Source of the DNA: Chitinophaga polysaccharea
Lineage (GTDB): Bacteria; Bacteroidota; Bacteroidia; Chitinophagales; Chitinophagaceae
NCBI RefSeq assembly: GCF_007829335.1
Contig: NZ_VIWO01000007.1
Span: forward strand, 310,001-374,000
DNA length: 64,000 nucleotides
Reading direction: 5' to 3'
Part shown: positions 9,216 to 18,709 of the stretch, piece by piece
How the letters are laid out: every line of letters begins with the position of its first letter
Numbering within the stretch: position 1 is the stretch's first letter
The notes under the pieces: model-generated
Told to the model about the DNA's origin: nothing
The model's input: only the letters and a program-made list of their open reading frames with translations
Databases searched by the model: none
Made by a program: the position numbers and the translations under genes

Positions 9216-10649
9216 TTAGCTCAAACTGCCCTTGCGCTGACGCGCCATGGCCAGGTAATACAGCGGAATACCCAACAAGATAATTCCAAGTCCGGGTAAG
9301 GTATAACTGGTTTCAAATACCAGCAGCAACAATGCCAACGAGGAAGCTACAATGATGTAAATCATTGGTAACACCGGGTATCCGAAAGCTTTATACGGAC
9401 GGGCAACTTCAGGGCGCTTCTTTCTTAAAATAAAAATACCGAGTATAGTTAACACATAAAATATCAATACGCCGAAGATCACCAACGCCAGCAAATCGTT
9501 GTAACGGCCTGTTAAACAAAGCAGCGAAGCCCAGGCGCACTGGATCCATAACCCATGAGCAGGTACGCTGTATTTATTGAGCATGCCGGCCTGGCGGAAA
9601 AACAGCTTGTCTTCTGCCATCGTATAATAAATCCTGGCGCCTGATAATATCAGTCCATTATTACATCCAAAAGTAGAGATCATGATCATCACAGCGATGA
9701 TAATAGCCCCGCTGGAACCAAATATTTTAGCCGCTGCAGCCACGCCCACACGGTCGTTGGCAGCAAAGGCAATGTCATTCAGCGGTAACACCGCCAGGTA
9801 CATCAGGTTGCAGCTCACATAAATAATCGTTACAATCAACGTTCCCAGGAACAGCGAACGGCCAATGTTTTTAGCCGGGTTCTTAATTTCCCCCGCAATA
9901 AAAGTTACGTTATTCCATGCATCGCTGGAAAACAGCGATCCCTTCATAGATACCGCAATAGCGCCAAATAACGCCAGCCCCGACAGTGCTGCAGTAATCA
10001 CCTCTCCATTGGGCGAACTTACGGCAGTGGCATCCCAGGCATGTTGCCAGTTTGCCTGCCAGATTTCCTGTTTGGCGCCAATGGCGAATCCGAAAATAAT
10101 CAATCCAAATAGCGATAAGAGCTTCGCCAGCGTAAAGACCGTTTGTATTACCTTGCCATGCTGTACACCACGGGTATTGATAAACGTTAGTAAGATGATG
10201 GAAATAATAGCTACTATCTGCGCGGCAGAAATCTGTACAATACCCGCATCCAGCAAGATGTTTTTTTCACTGAACCCCGGAATCAGGTAGGCGGTAAACT
10301 TGGCAAAAGCCACTGCTACCGCGGCAATAGTTCCTGTTTGGATCACGCCAAACTGTGTCCAGCCAAACAGGAAGGCTATAAACGGGTTGTAAGCCTCCCG
10401 GAGATAAACATACTGGCCACCGGCCTTGGGATACATACCCGACAACTCTCCATAACTCAGGGCCGCAATAAGCGTTACCACGCCTGCCAGCACCCACATG
10501 GCGGTGATCCAGCCAGCGCCACCCACGCTGCGGGCAATTTCTGCAGTGACAATAAAAATACCGGAGCCTATCATGGAACCCGCCACAATCATGGTGGCAT
10601 CCAATAAACTCAGCGATGGCTTGAACGATTTAGTCTGGTTGATTTCCAT
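9216..10649 (-). CDS. APC-superfamily amino acid permease
   Basis: 477 residues from ATG at 10649 (a GTG at 10658 in frame is less likely). About 12 membrane helices; the first carries the family motif MIVAGSMIGSGIFIV in the substrate-binding unwound region, and AGGQYVYLREAYNPFIAFLFGW follows in helix 3. The layout resembles LAT-type/YfnA amino acid transporters, which move neutral or cationic amino acids across the inner membrane. It stands alone between two terminators. A short hairpin with a T-run just ahead of the start (10668-10690) could act as an attenuator. The substrate is not predictable. Confidence 0.9.
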   Translation of the reverse strand: MEINQTKSFKPSLSLLDATMIVAGSMIGSGIFIVTAEIARSVGGAGWITAMWVLAGVVTLIAALSYGELSGMYPKAGGQYVYLREAYNPFIAFLFGWTQFGVIQTGTIAAVAVAFAKFTAYLIPGFSEKNILLDAGIVQISAAQIVAIISIILLTFINTRGVQHGKVIQTVFTLAKLLSLFGLIIFGFAIGAKQEIWQANWQHAWDATAVSSPNGEVITAALSGLALFGAIAVSMKGSLFSSDAWNNVTFIAGEIKNPAKNIGRSLFLGTLIVTIIYVSCNLMYLAVLPLNDIAFAANDRVGVAAAAKIFGSSGAIIIAVMIMISTFGCNNGLILSGARIYYTMAEDKLFFRQAGMLNKYSVPAHGLWIQCAWASLLCLTGRYNDLLALVIFGVLIFYVLTILGIFILRKKRPEVARPYKAFGYPVLPMIYIIVASSLALLLLVFETSYTLPGLGIILLGIPLYYLAMARQRKGSLS

Positions 10650-10667
10650 ATGATTCACTATAAAAAA

Positions 10668-10690
10668 TCCCGGCGCATAAAAGACCGGGG
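10668..10690 (-). promoter_or_regulatory. Terminator-like hairpin in the leader of the permease gene
   Basis: Stem CCCGG/CCGGG with an 11-base loop, followed on the minus strand by ATTTTTTATAG and then, within 20 bases, the permease ATG. It may be a back-up terminator for the upstream gene or a leader attenuator; the stem is short. Confidence 0.4.
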
Positions 10691-10836
10691 GGAATAAGGT
10701 AGAATAAAATAGTTTGTTTTGTGGGCTTATACAGGGTTACACCTTATATATTCCTTCCTGCAATATAATAACATCTGCTGTTAACTGCTAACCTATTCCC
10801 GTGATTTTCCCGGTATAACATAACTGACATAAAAAA

Positions 10837-10859
10837 TCCCGGTTCCTGACGAACCGGGA
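10837..10859 (-). terminator. Intrinsic terminator of the OmpH-like gene
   Basis: Perfect 9-base stem TCCCGGTTC/GAACCGGGA with a 5-base loop, followed on the minus strand by TTTTTTATG, 28 bases after the stop codon. Confidence 0.9.
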
Positions 10860-10887
10860 CAATAAAAAGCTTGTTGACGCTAATCAG

Positions 10888-11502
10888 TTATTTAGCAGGC
10901 GTTGAATCCTGTGCGTTCATGCCTTTAATAACATCTGCTGTTACATCATAGGCAGGATCTTTATACAGAATATTGCTGGCAGTGCTACGATAAGAGAATA
11001 TAAACGCGTAACGTTTGTCGGCATTGAAGGATTTCAGGAAAGCATCCAGTCTCTTCTGGAGTTCTTCGTTGAACTTAGTTTCCTGTTCCGTATAGGCAGC
11101 ACGTAAATTCTGCGCTTCCTGCTCCAGTTGCTGTTGTTTAGACATCAAACTGCGCTGGGCTGTTTCTCCCTGCTCCTGTGTGAGGGTATTGGCTCTGCGC
11201 TGCAGGTCAGCATATTCGCTTTGTAAAGCACGGGCCTTGCCTTGCAGCTGGTTGTCCATCTGCTGTTGCTTCTGCTCCAGTACCGCTCTTTTCTCTTTAA
11301 AATATTCAAAATGTGCTTCTAATGAATCCAGATCTACATACGCCATTTTGAAACCGCCCGCAGCAGCAGTATTGGTTCCTGCGGCAGGGGTGGCGGCTGG
11401 CGTAGTGCTGTTACCAGCTTTGTTTCCCTGGCAAGACATCAATAATCCGGCTGCTAATGCCGCTAATAATCCTTTAGTCACTAATTGTTTACGAGTGCGC
11501 AT
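10888..11502 (-). CDS. OmpH/Skp-like protein with lipoprotein signal
   Basis: 204 residues. Signal peptide GLLAALAAGLLMSC with a lipobox cysteine at about 24, then an Ala/Thr/Pro/Gly linker, then MAYVDLDSLEAHFEYFKEKR and a long Gln/Glu-rich coiled coil (about 75-165), the pattern of OmpH/Skp periplasmic chaperones that hold unfolded outer-membrane proteins. Classical Skp is soluble; this one appears to be lipid-anchored, and the residue after the cysteine is Gln rather than Asp. It is a single gene with its own terminator. Skp-like chaperone action is inferred from the family. Confidence 0.85.
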   Translation of the reverse strand: MRTRKQLVTKGLLAALAAGLLMSCQGNKAGNSTTPAATPAAGTNTAAAGGFKMAYVDLDSLEAHFEYFKEKRAVLEQKQQQMDNQLQGKARALQSEYADLQRRANTLTQEQGETAQRSLMSKQQQLEQEAQNLRAAYTEQETKFNEELQKRLDAFLKSFNADKRYAFIFSYRSTASNILYKDPAYDVTADVIKGMNAQDSTPAK

Positions 11503-11621
11503 GTTAATAGGTGGATTTGCTTCTTTTAGTACATTTTTAAAAATGGAACGGCTAAAATACTGCTTTTACCGGATTTTCAAATTCCGGATACCGTTTTTTA
11601 GCTAGGTTTTAACTAATATCG

Positions 11622-12650
11622 CTACTTTACTTTATCCAGCAGGATTTCGGGCTCATTGGTGGTAATAAAGTCGATACCATCTTTCAATAACATATCCATC
11701 ACTTCCGGATGATCGATTGTCCACGCATTGGTGGTTACTTTTTGCTGCCTGGCAGTAGCTATCAGCTGCAGATCTTTCTTAAATACTGCCTGGTTATAGT
11801 CCAGCCCCCAGATCCCATCAGCCTGTAATTCAGCTGGTGTTTTGTCGCCATTCAGGTAGGCAATCTTCGCCGTTGGCTCCAGTTGCTTCAACTTCTTACA
11901 AATATTATAGTCAAAACTGATATAAAACATCCAGGCCTGGGCTTTTTTGGCGCGAATCAGCTCCACTGCTTTGGTGGCCAGCAATTCACCCCTACCTGTT
12001 GCCGATGGCTTCAATTCCAGTACCAGCCTGGTTTTATGCTGTTCCATCGCCGTATTGATATACTCTTCCAGGGTAGGAACCCGGTCGCCATTCTTTAACT
12101 GTACTGTCTGTAAATCAGCCAGGGTAGATGCTTCTACCTTCTTCCCTCCTATTTCCGGGTCATGGGATATCACCAGCTGACCGTCGGAAGACAACCACAC
12201 GTCAAACTCAGATCCTTCACAACCCAGTTTAATCGCATCTTTCAGGGAGGTAATACTATTTTGGCTACCCTCGTGGTGTTTCCAGGCGCCGCGGTGCGCT
12301 ACTACCTTATTACGGATAAACTGGTCGGCTACTAGCAGAAAGTCAGCAGTATCTGCGCCCGCTTTAATCTTCACCGGGTAAACGGCCTCGCCGGAAGCAT
12401 CCACGGCAACCTTCTTCTTAAGCTGTAACAGGCCATTCTTGATGGTAAACAGCCCCGATTTGTCTTCCAATAAGGTAGCAGGACCTACATTACCTTGCTT
12501 ATCATAAATCTTTCCTATAACGGCCTGTTTTTGCTTTACCGGAATCGTATAGGCATCGAGGTAAGGACCGGCTGCCTGTTGTTGTGCCTGCGCCCCAGTC
12601 CCCATAAAGGCGATTCCAGCCATAAGCAATACTTTTTTGCAATTGTTCAT
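11622..12650 (-). CDS. Secreted glycerophosphodiester phosphodiesterase with N-terminal beta domain
   Basis: 342 residues. Signal peptide 1-22 (ending GAQAQ), a domain at about 28-112 that looks like a cadherin/Ig-type beta sandwich, then a GDPD TIM barrel from about 113: AHRGAWKHHEGSQNS with catalytic His119/Arg120, EFDVWLSSDG with Glu148/Asp150, and ISHD with His163. It hydrolyses glycerophosphodiesters to glycerol-3-phosphate and an alcohol, probably in the periplasm. It ends near a weak hairpin (about 11568-11586). All key catalytic residues are present. Confidence 0.92.
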   Translation of the reverse strand: MNNCKKVLLMAGIAFMGTGAQAQQQAAGPYLDAYTIPVKQKQAVIGKIYDKQGNVGPATLLEDKSGLFTIKNGLLQLKKKVAVDASGEAVYPVKIKAGADTADFLLVADQFIRNKVVAHRGAWKHHEGSQNSITSLKDAIKLGCEGSEFDVWLSSDGQLVISHDPEIGGKKVEASTLADLQTVQLKNGDRVPTLEEYINTAMEQHKTRLVLELKPSATGRGELLATKAVELIRAKKAQAWMFYISFDYNICKKLKQLEPTAKIAYLNGDKTPAELQADGIWGLDYNQAVFKKDLQLIATARQQKVTTNAWTIDHPEVMDMLLKDGIDFITTNEPEILLDKVK

Positions 12651-12760
12651 GTTATTGGCGTTTTCTCTAAAATAGCGTGCAATTTATTTATTTCCATCCC
12701 CGGAGGGGGAAATAGGGTATTAAATTAAAATAAAGCTTTAATAGTCATGCATAAAAAAAC

Positions 12761-12789
12761 GAGGAAGTATTCATTTGAAACACTTCCTC
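12761..12789 (-). terminator. Intrinsic terminator of the DUF4397 gene
   Basis: 8-base stem GAGGAAGT/ACTTCCTC with a 13-base loop; the minus strand continues GTTTTTTTATG. It lies 29 bases after the stop codon. Confidence 0.8.
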
Positions 12790-12817
12790 ACGCTATATCG
12801 ATGGCCAGAGCCGGCTA

Positions 12818-13510
12818 TTAATTATGATTTACCTGCAATATATCCATTTTCGTTGAGTCCAGCGGATACCCGGCCGTAATCAACGTGTATACCTTACCGG
12901 TTTGTGTCGGCATCTTATACGACTTCAGTACTTTAAGGGAATCTGTCCATCGGAAATTAATCGTGTAGGTACTATCACCCATTATCGGAGCAAAATCCGT
13001 TTGCGATGGAAACCCAAGTCCCCGGAAAAAACGGGGGAGAGTATCTGAATAAACATCTATCCCCAATGGCGTTCCGTTAGGCTTGAATCCCTGGCTGAAA
13101 TCAATCACCCTGAATTTGGCCTGGCCAGCCGGCACAGCCAGGTCATCTTCCGTAACAATCATTGTCAGAAGAGTTTTGGTACTATCCGCTCCAAGAAAAG
13201 CGGTGTAGTAACGATTGTTCCGTAAAAAGAGCTGTTGATTGAAGATGACCCGGGTTGGATTACTCGCAGTGGTAATAATCAGGTTATATTTTTGTGCCCG
13301 GAAAGATTTATACCCCGTACTGGTTTTATAACCTACATTGCTGGCAAAGTCAATACTATCCAGCCTTACATTAAACTGATCGTTAAGTATCTGCGTAGCA
13401 TTAACAAACATCAGGTTGCCATGTGTATCCGGTACTGCACTATCGCTGTTCTTCTTACAAGCTCCCAGCAACACCAGCCCAATAATTATAGGAATGATCA
13501 GGTATTTCAT
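12818..13510 (-). CDS. DUF4397-type lipoprotein
   Basis: 230 residues from the ATG at 13510 (MKYLIIPIIIGLVLLGACKK); a start three codons earlier is also open. A lipobox cysteine at about 18 predicts a lipid anchor. The remainder looks like two beta-sandwich repeats, with GNLMFVNATQILNDQFNVRLD and later GQAKFRVIDFSQGF, consistent with the DUF4397 family of surface or periplasmic proteins. No enzymatic residues are evident. Monocistronic, divergent from the repeat-protein gene at 13647. Function unknown. Confidence 0.75.
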   Translation of the reverse strand: MKYLIIPIIIGLVLLGACKKNSDSAVPDTHGNLMFVNATQILNDQFNVRLDSIDFASNVGYKTSTGYKSFRAQKYNLIITTASNPTRVIFNQQLFLRNNRYYTAFLGADSTKTLLTMIVTEDDLAVPAGQAKFRVIDFSQGFKPNGTPLGIDVYSDTLPRFFRGLGFPSQTDFAPIMGDSTYTINFRWTDSLKVLKSYKMPTQTGKVYTLITAGYPLDSTKMDILQVNHN

Positions 13511-13646
13511 GAAATCCACTTCGTTTTACAAAGTCAAAAATAGGTTTTAATTGGTTTTTAATAGTCCCCCATTAAACAAATATTATCCAGCACCGTCTAT
13601 TCTTTACAAACAAATTAATTATCATATATTAAAACCTACAACAATT

Positions 13647-14204
13647 ATGAAAATCACTACTGTCCTTGTACCTGCGCTTGTTTTAGGATTGACGTCCTTC
13701 ACTGCACAAGCCCAGCACCATGTTAAACACGATAAAATCGATATTCACCACGACCGGAAAGACATCCAACACGACAACAAGGATATTAACCGTTCCAAAA
13801 AGGATATCCAGCACGATCGTAACGAAGTAAAGCAAGACAACCGCGATATTCAGCACGATAAAAACGATATCAACAACAACCGTAAGGACCTCCACCATGA
13901 CTACAATGATGCCCGTAAAGACCGGCAAGATATCGCCAAAGACCGGAAAAAGGGGGATACCAAAGACCTGGCAAAAGATAAGGCCGATCTGAGAAACGAT
14001 TACAGCGACATCCATCACGATAAAAAAGACTTATCACATGATGGTAAAGATCTGACGGCCGACAGAAAGGATAGAAATCGCGATAACAAAGACATTCAAC
14101 AGGATAAACACCAACTGAACCGGGAAAGAAAAGATAAACAGCATGATGTAAAAGACCTGCAGCACGATAAGAAAGACCTGCAAAAGGATCAGAAAAATTC
14201 ATAA
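13647..14204 (+). CDS. Secreted His/Asp/Lys-rich heptad-repeat protein
   Basis: 185 residues from ATG 13647 (MKITTVLVPALVLGLTSFTA), with a clean signal peptide cut after AQA at 22; the longer upstream frame lacks signal-peptide logic. The mature 163 residues are about 22 imperfect heptads of the form x-H-D-x-K-D-I/L. Each heptad has only one hydrophobic residue, so it should form a highly charged, extended helix rather than a stable two-stranded coiled coil. There are no cysteines or aromatic cores. The DNA shows matching 21-base periodicity (AAAGACATCCAACACGAC and variants). The many His/Asp pairs suggest metal or acid/base buffering in the periplasm, which is only speculation. I do not recognise a characterised family. 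Confidence 0.8.
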   Translation: MKITTVLVPALVLGLTSFTAQAQHHVKHDKIDIHHDRKDIQHDNKDINRSKKDIQHDRNEVKQDNRDIQHDKNDINNNRKDLHHDYNDARKDRQDIAKDRKKGDTKDLAKDKADLRNDYSDIHHDKKDLSHDGKDLTADRKDRNRDNKDIQQDKHQLNRERKDKQHDVKDLQHDKKDLQKDQKNS

Positions 14205-14280
14205 CAATACGCTGGCAAGCAATCATCATCCATTTCATCCCCTTTTCTTAACATCCTGATGGCTGGCCCCAAATAAATGA

Positions 14281-14312
14281 CAGGTGTCTCGAAAGTAATT
14301 TTGAGGCGCCTG
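14281..14312 (+). terminator. Intrinsic terminator of the heptad-repeat gene
   Basis: 10-base stem CAGGTGTCTC/GAGGCGCCTG pairs fully on the plus-strand transcript with two U-G pairs, followed by TTCTATTTT. Confidence 0.75.
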
Positions 14313-14343
14313 TTCTATTTTATTCATTCACAATATGGCAAAA

Positions 14344-14376
14344 AAAGAGGGAGCTTCATATAGAAACTCCCTCTTT
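14344..14376 (-). terminator. Intrinsic terminator of rpoC
   Basis: 10-base stem AAAGAGGGAG/CTCCCTCTTT with a 13-base loop; the minus strand continues into a T-run (TTTTTTTGCC). It ends the rplK-rpoC transcript 26 bases after the rpoC stop. Confidence 0.9.
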
Positions 14377-14402
14377 ACTATTTCGTGAAATGCTTTGCAG
14401 CA

Positions 14403-17400
14403 CTATTCTTCTTCATCAAACTGGAACACTTCCTTAGAAGAGGCCAGGATATCGTATTCTTCTTTAGAACCTACGATCATGTTTTCGAATTCACGTAAAC
14501 CAGTACCGGCTGGGATCAGGTGACCTGTGATCACATTCTCCTTCAGACCCATCATATCATCGGTTTTACCGTTGATAGCTGCCTGAGACAGTACTTTGGT
14601 GGTTTCCTGGAAGGACGCAGCGGAGATCCAGCTACGGGTACCCAGTGACGCCTTGGTGATACCTTGCAGTAATGGACTGGAAGTAGCCGGCTGTGCATCG
14701 CGGAATTCTACCAGTTTCTTATCTGCACGACGCAGTAAGGAGTTTTCTTCGCGAACCTGACGGAGGGTTACTATCTGACCTGCTTTCAGGTTAGTAGATT
14801 CACCTGCTTCAGTTACAACCTTCTTGTCGAAGATCATATCGTTTTCTTCGAAGAAATCGAACCTGTCTTCTGTATCGCCCTCGAGGAAGCGGGTATCACC
14901 CGGATCTTCGATGTTTACTTTACGCATCATCTGGCGAACAATCACCTCAATGTGTTTGTCGTTGATCTTCACACCCTGTAAACGGTATACTTCCTGGATT
15001 TCATTTACCAGGTATTCCTGTACAGCAAACGGTCCTTTGATAGACAGGATGTCGGCAGGCGTAGTAGAACCATCGGAAAGAGAAGTACCGGCCTTCACGA
15101 AGTCACCATCCTGTACCAGGATATGACGGGTTAATGGCACCAGGTATTTCTTGATCTGACCTTCACGGCTTTCGATGATGATTTCGCGGTTACCACGTTT
15201 GATGTTACCAAATGCTACCACACCATCAATTTCAGAAACGATAGCAGGGTTACTTGGGTTACGGGCTTCAAAGAGCTCGGTTACACGTGGCAGACCACCC
15301 GTGATATCTCGCAGTTTACCGATAACACGTGGGATCTTCACAATTACCTGACCTGCTCTCACCTTGTCACCTTCAGTGATAACGATATGAGAACCTACCG
15401 GTAAGTTGTAAGATTTCACTTCCTTGTTACCTTCTACCAGGATAGACGGAATCTTATTCTTGTCTTTTGTTTCAATTACTACTTTCTCACGGTGTCCTGT
15501 TTGTTCATCTGCTTCTTCACGGAAGGTAATACCCTCAATGATGCTGTCGAAACGAATGCTACCAGGTATTTCAGACACGATAACGGCGTTGAATGGATCC
15601 CATGTACAGATCATTTCACCTTTCGTTACTTTCTGTCCGTCTTTAACCAACAGGGTAGAACCGTAAGGAATGTTGTTGGTAACCAGCAGACGATCGTTTT
15701 TCACGTCCATGATACGCAACTCACCGGTACGACCAATAACTACCTGTACTTTTTCACCTTCGTTGTTTTCGTAGGTGGTAGTACGTAAGCCATCGAATTG
15801 TACAGTACCGTCAAACTTAGCTGGCATACCGGATTCAACGGAAGTAGAACCGGCCACACCACCCACGTGGAAGGTACGCAGTGTCAACTGTGTACCAGGC
15901 TCACCGATTGACTGGGCAGCGATGATACCTACTGCATCACCTCTCTGCGCCGTGTAACCACTGGCCAGGTTTTTACCGTAGCATTTTACACACACACCAC
16001 GACGGCTTTCGCAAGTCAGTACGGAGCGGATTTCTACGGTTTCAATTGCACTTTCTTCAATTCTGTGTGCAATTTCTTCAGTGATTTCAGCACCGGCAGC
16101 AACGATCAGTTCCTCGTCATTATGAGGATCAAATACGTCGTGCAGGGAAGTACGTCCCAGGATACGGTCGTACAGTGTTTCGATCACTTCTTCATTGTCT
16201 TTCAATGCAGAAGTAGCAATACCACGGAGTGTACCACAATCCTCTTCATTGATAACCACATCTTGCGCAACGTCTACCAGACGACGGGTCAGGTAACCCG
16301 CATCCGCTGTTTTCAACGCCGTATCCGCGAGACCCTTACGGGCACCGTGCGTAGAGATGAAGTATTCCAATACGTTCAAACCATCTTTAAAGTTGGACAA
16401 TACCGGGTTCTCGATGATCTCAGAACCAGTAGATCCACTCTTACGTGGCTTAGCCATCAGACCTCTGATACCAGCCAGCTGTTTAATCTGCTGTTTGGAA
16501 CCACGCGCACCGGAATCCAACATCATGTATACAGAGTTGAACCCTTGCTTGTCTGTTGCCAGTTCACGGATCAGGGTTTCTGTTACCTTCGTATCCACAC
16601 GTGACCAGATATCGATGATCTGGTTGTAACGTTCGTTGTTGGTGATCAGACCCATGTTATAGTTATCCCAAACTTCGTCCACTTCACTGGAAGCACCATC
16701 AATCATGTCCTGCTTAACATCCGGAATGATCAGGTCATTAATGTTAAATGACAGACCACCGCGGAACGCCATGCGGAAACCTAATTGTTTGATGTCATCC
16801 AGGAACTTGGCAGTTGCAGGGATATTGGTAGCTTTAATGATATCACCGATGATTTCACGCAGTGACTTTTTTGTCAGCAGGGCGTTTACATAACCGGCAG
16901 CTTTAGGTACGAACTGGTTGAACAGTACGCGACCAACCGTTGTTTCGATCAGTTTTTTCTCCAGCTCACCGTTTGCATTTCTTACATCAGCTTTCACACG
17001 GATGTGAGCATGCAGGTCGATGCGGTCTTCATTCAGTGCAATGATCACTTCTTCAGCAGAGTAGAAAGCTTTACCTTCTCCCCTTACCACCACATCTCCC
17101 ATAGTTTTCTTACCCTTGGTAATGTAGTACAGACCAAGCACCATGTCCTGTGAAGGCAGGGTGATAGGCGTACCATTCTGCGGGTTGAGGATGTTGTGAG
17201 AAGACAGCATCAGCAGTTGGGCTTCCAGGATCGCAGCATTGCTCAAAGGCACGTGTACCGCCATCTGGTCACCATCAAAGTCGGCGTTGAACGCAGAACA
17301 CACGAGCGGGTGCAGCTGTATCGCTTTACCTTCCACCAGTTTAGGCTGGAACGCCTGGATAGACAAACGGTGCAGGGTCGGAGCACGGTTTAACATTACC

Positions 17401-18701
17401 GGGTGACCTTTCAGTACGTTTTCCAGGATATCCCAAACCACCGCTTCTTTACGATCTACCAGCTTCTTCGCTGATTTCACGGTTTTAACGATACCTCTTT
17501 CGATCAGCTTACGGATAATAAACGGTTTGAATAACTCTGCCGCCATATCCTTAGGCAAACCACATTCATGTAGTTTCAGTTCAGGACCTACCACGATTAC
17601 AGAACGTCCGGAATAATCCACACGTTTACCGAGCAAGTTCTGACGGAAACGACCTTGTTTACCTTTCAGTACGTCTGACAGGGATTTCAGTGCACGACCA
17701 CCTTCCGCTTTTACCGCATTGGATTTACGGGAGTTGTCGAACAGGGAATCCACAGCTTCCTGTAACATACGTTTTTCGTTACGAAGGATCACCTCAGGCG
17801 CCTTAATTTCGATCAAACGTTTCAGACGATTGTTACGGATAATTACCCTGCGGTAAAGATCGTTCAGGTCAGAAGACGCAAAACGGCCACCATCCAAAGG
17901 AACTAACGGACGCAGTTCTGGTGGTACCACAGGAATATATTGCATTACCATCCATTCAGGACGGTTTTCTACACGACCATTGGCTTCACGGAAAGCTTCC
18001 ACTACACTCAAACGTTTCAGCGCTTCCGCTTTACGTTGCTGGGAAGTTTCAGTGGCAGCCTGGTTACGCAGCTGGTAAGAAAGACTGTCCAGGTCAATCC
18101 GGGCCAGCATCATTTCTACCGCTTCCGCTCCCATCTTGGCAATAAACTTGTTAGGATCTTCATCCGGTAACAGCTGATTGTCTTTTGGTAACGTATCCAG
18201 GATATCCAGGTATTCTTCTTCTGTGAGCAAGTCACCGTAGTTCATACCTTTTTCCTGTTTCATACCTGCCTGGATGATCACATACCTTTCATAGTACACG
18301 ATAGTTTCCAGTTTCTTGGAAGACATACCGAGCAGGTAACCAATCTTGTTAGGCAGGGATTTGAAATACCATATATGTACAACGGGCACCACTAAACGAA
18401 TGTGTCCCATTCTCTCACGACGTACTTTCTTCTCCGTTACCTCTACACCGCAGCGATCACACACAATACCCTTATAACGGATACGCTTATATTTTCCGCA
18501 ATAGCACTCGTAATCCTTTACAGGACCGAATATTCTTTCGCAGAACAAACCATCACGTTCCGGCTTGTAAGTACGGTAGTTGATGGTTTCAGGTTTCAGC
18601 ACTTCACCGTATGAACGCTCCAGGATAACATCCGGAGAAGCCAGACTGATGGTAATGCTGTTAAAATTTGATTTAGGACGATTTTCTTTCTTGATAGCCA
18701 T
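14403..18701 (-). CDS. rpoC: DNA-directed RNA polymerase subunit beta'
   Basis: 1432 residues. N-terminal zinc ribbon with Cys66, Cys68, Cys81 and Cys84; catalytic Mg-binding loop NADFDGDQMAVH with Asp474, Asp476 and Asp478; second zinc site in SVLTCESRRGVCVKCYG; trigger-loop region AAQSIGEPGTQLTLRTFH. It is the catalytic subunit of RNA polymerase. Last gene of the rplK-rplA-rplJ-rplL-rpoB-rpoC transcript, separated from rpoB by 121 bases that hold a long inverted repeat. Length is usual for Bacteroidetes. Confidence 0.99.
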   Translation of the reverse strand: MAIKKENRPKSNFNSITISLASPDVILERSYGEVLKPETINYRTYKPERDGLFCERIFGPVKDYECYCGKYKRIRYKGIVCDRCGVEVTEKKVRRERMGHIRLVVPVVHIWYFKSLPNKIGYLLGMSSKKLETIVYYERYVIIQAGMKQEKGMNYGDLLTEEEYLDILDTLPKDNQLLPDEDPNKFIAKMGAEAVEMMLARIDLDSLSYQLRNQAATETSQQRKAEALKRLSVVEAFREANGRVENRPEWMVMQYIPVVPPELRPLVPLDGGRFASSDLNDLYRRVIIRNNRLKRLIEIKAPEVILRNEKRMLQEAVDSLFDNSRKSNAVKAEGGRALKSLSDVLKGKQGRFRQNLLGKRVDYSGRSVIVVGPELKLHECGLPKDMAAELFKPFIIRKLIERGIVKTVKSAKKLVDRKEAVVWDILENVLKGHPVMLNRAPTLHRLSIQAFQPKLVEGKAIQLHPLVCSAFNADFDGDQMAVHVPLSNAAILEAQLLMLSSHNILNPQNGTPITLPSQDMVLGLYYITKGKKTMGDVVVRGEGKAFYSAEEVIIALNEDRIDLHAHIRVKADVRNANGELEKKLIETTVGRVLFNQFVPKAAGYVNALLTKKSLREIIGDIIKATNIPATAKFLDDIKQLGFRMAFRGGLSFNINDLIIPDVKQDMIDGASSEVDEVWDNYNMGLITNNERYNQIIDIWSRVDTKVTETLIRELATDKQGFNSVYMMLDSGARGSKQQIKQLAGIRGLMAKPRKSGSTGSEIIENPVLSNFKDGLNVLEYFISTHGARKGLADTALKTADAGYLTRRLVDVAQDVVINEEDCGTLRGIATSALKDNEEVIETLYDRILGRTSLHDVFDPHNDEELIVAAGAEITEEIAHRIEESAIETVEIRSVLTCESRRGVCVKCYGKNLASGYTAQRGDAVGIIAAQSIGEPGTQLTLRTFHVGGVAGSTSVESGMPAKFDGTVQFDGLRTTTYENNEGEKVQVVIGRTGELRIMDVKNDRLLVTNNIPYGSTLLVKDGQKVTKGEMICTWDPFNAVIVSEIPGSIRFDSIIEGITFREEADEQTGHREKVVIETKDKNKIPSILVEGNKEVKSYNLPVGSHIVITEGDKVRAGQVIVKIPRVIGKLRDITGGLPRVTELFEARNPSNPAIVSEIDGVVAFGNIKRGNREIIIESREGQIKKYLVPLTRHILVQDGDFVKAGTSLSDGSTTPADILSIKGPFAVQEYLVNEIQEVYRLQGVKINDKHIEVIVRQMMRKVNIEDPGDTRFLEGDTEDRFDFFEENDMIFDKKVVTEAGESTNLKAGQIVTLRQVREENSLLRRADKKLVEFRDAQPATSSPLLQGITKASLGTRSWISAASFQETTKVLSQAAINGKTDDMMGLKENVITGHLIPAGTGLREFENMIVGSKEEYDILASSKEVFQFDEEE

Positions 18702-18709
18702 CTGTAATT

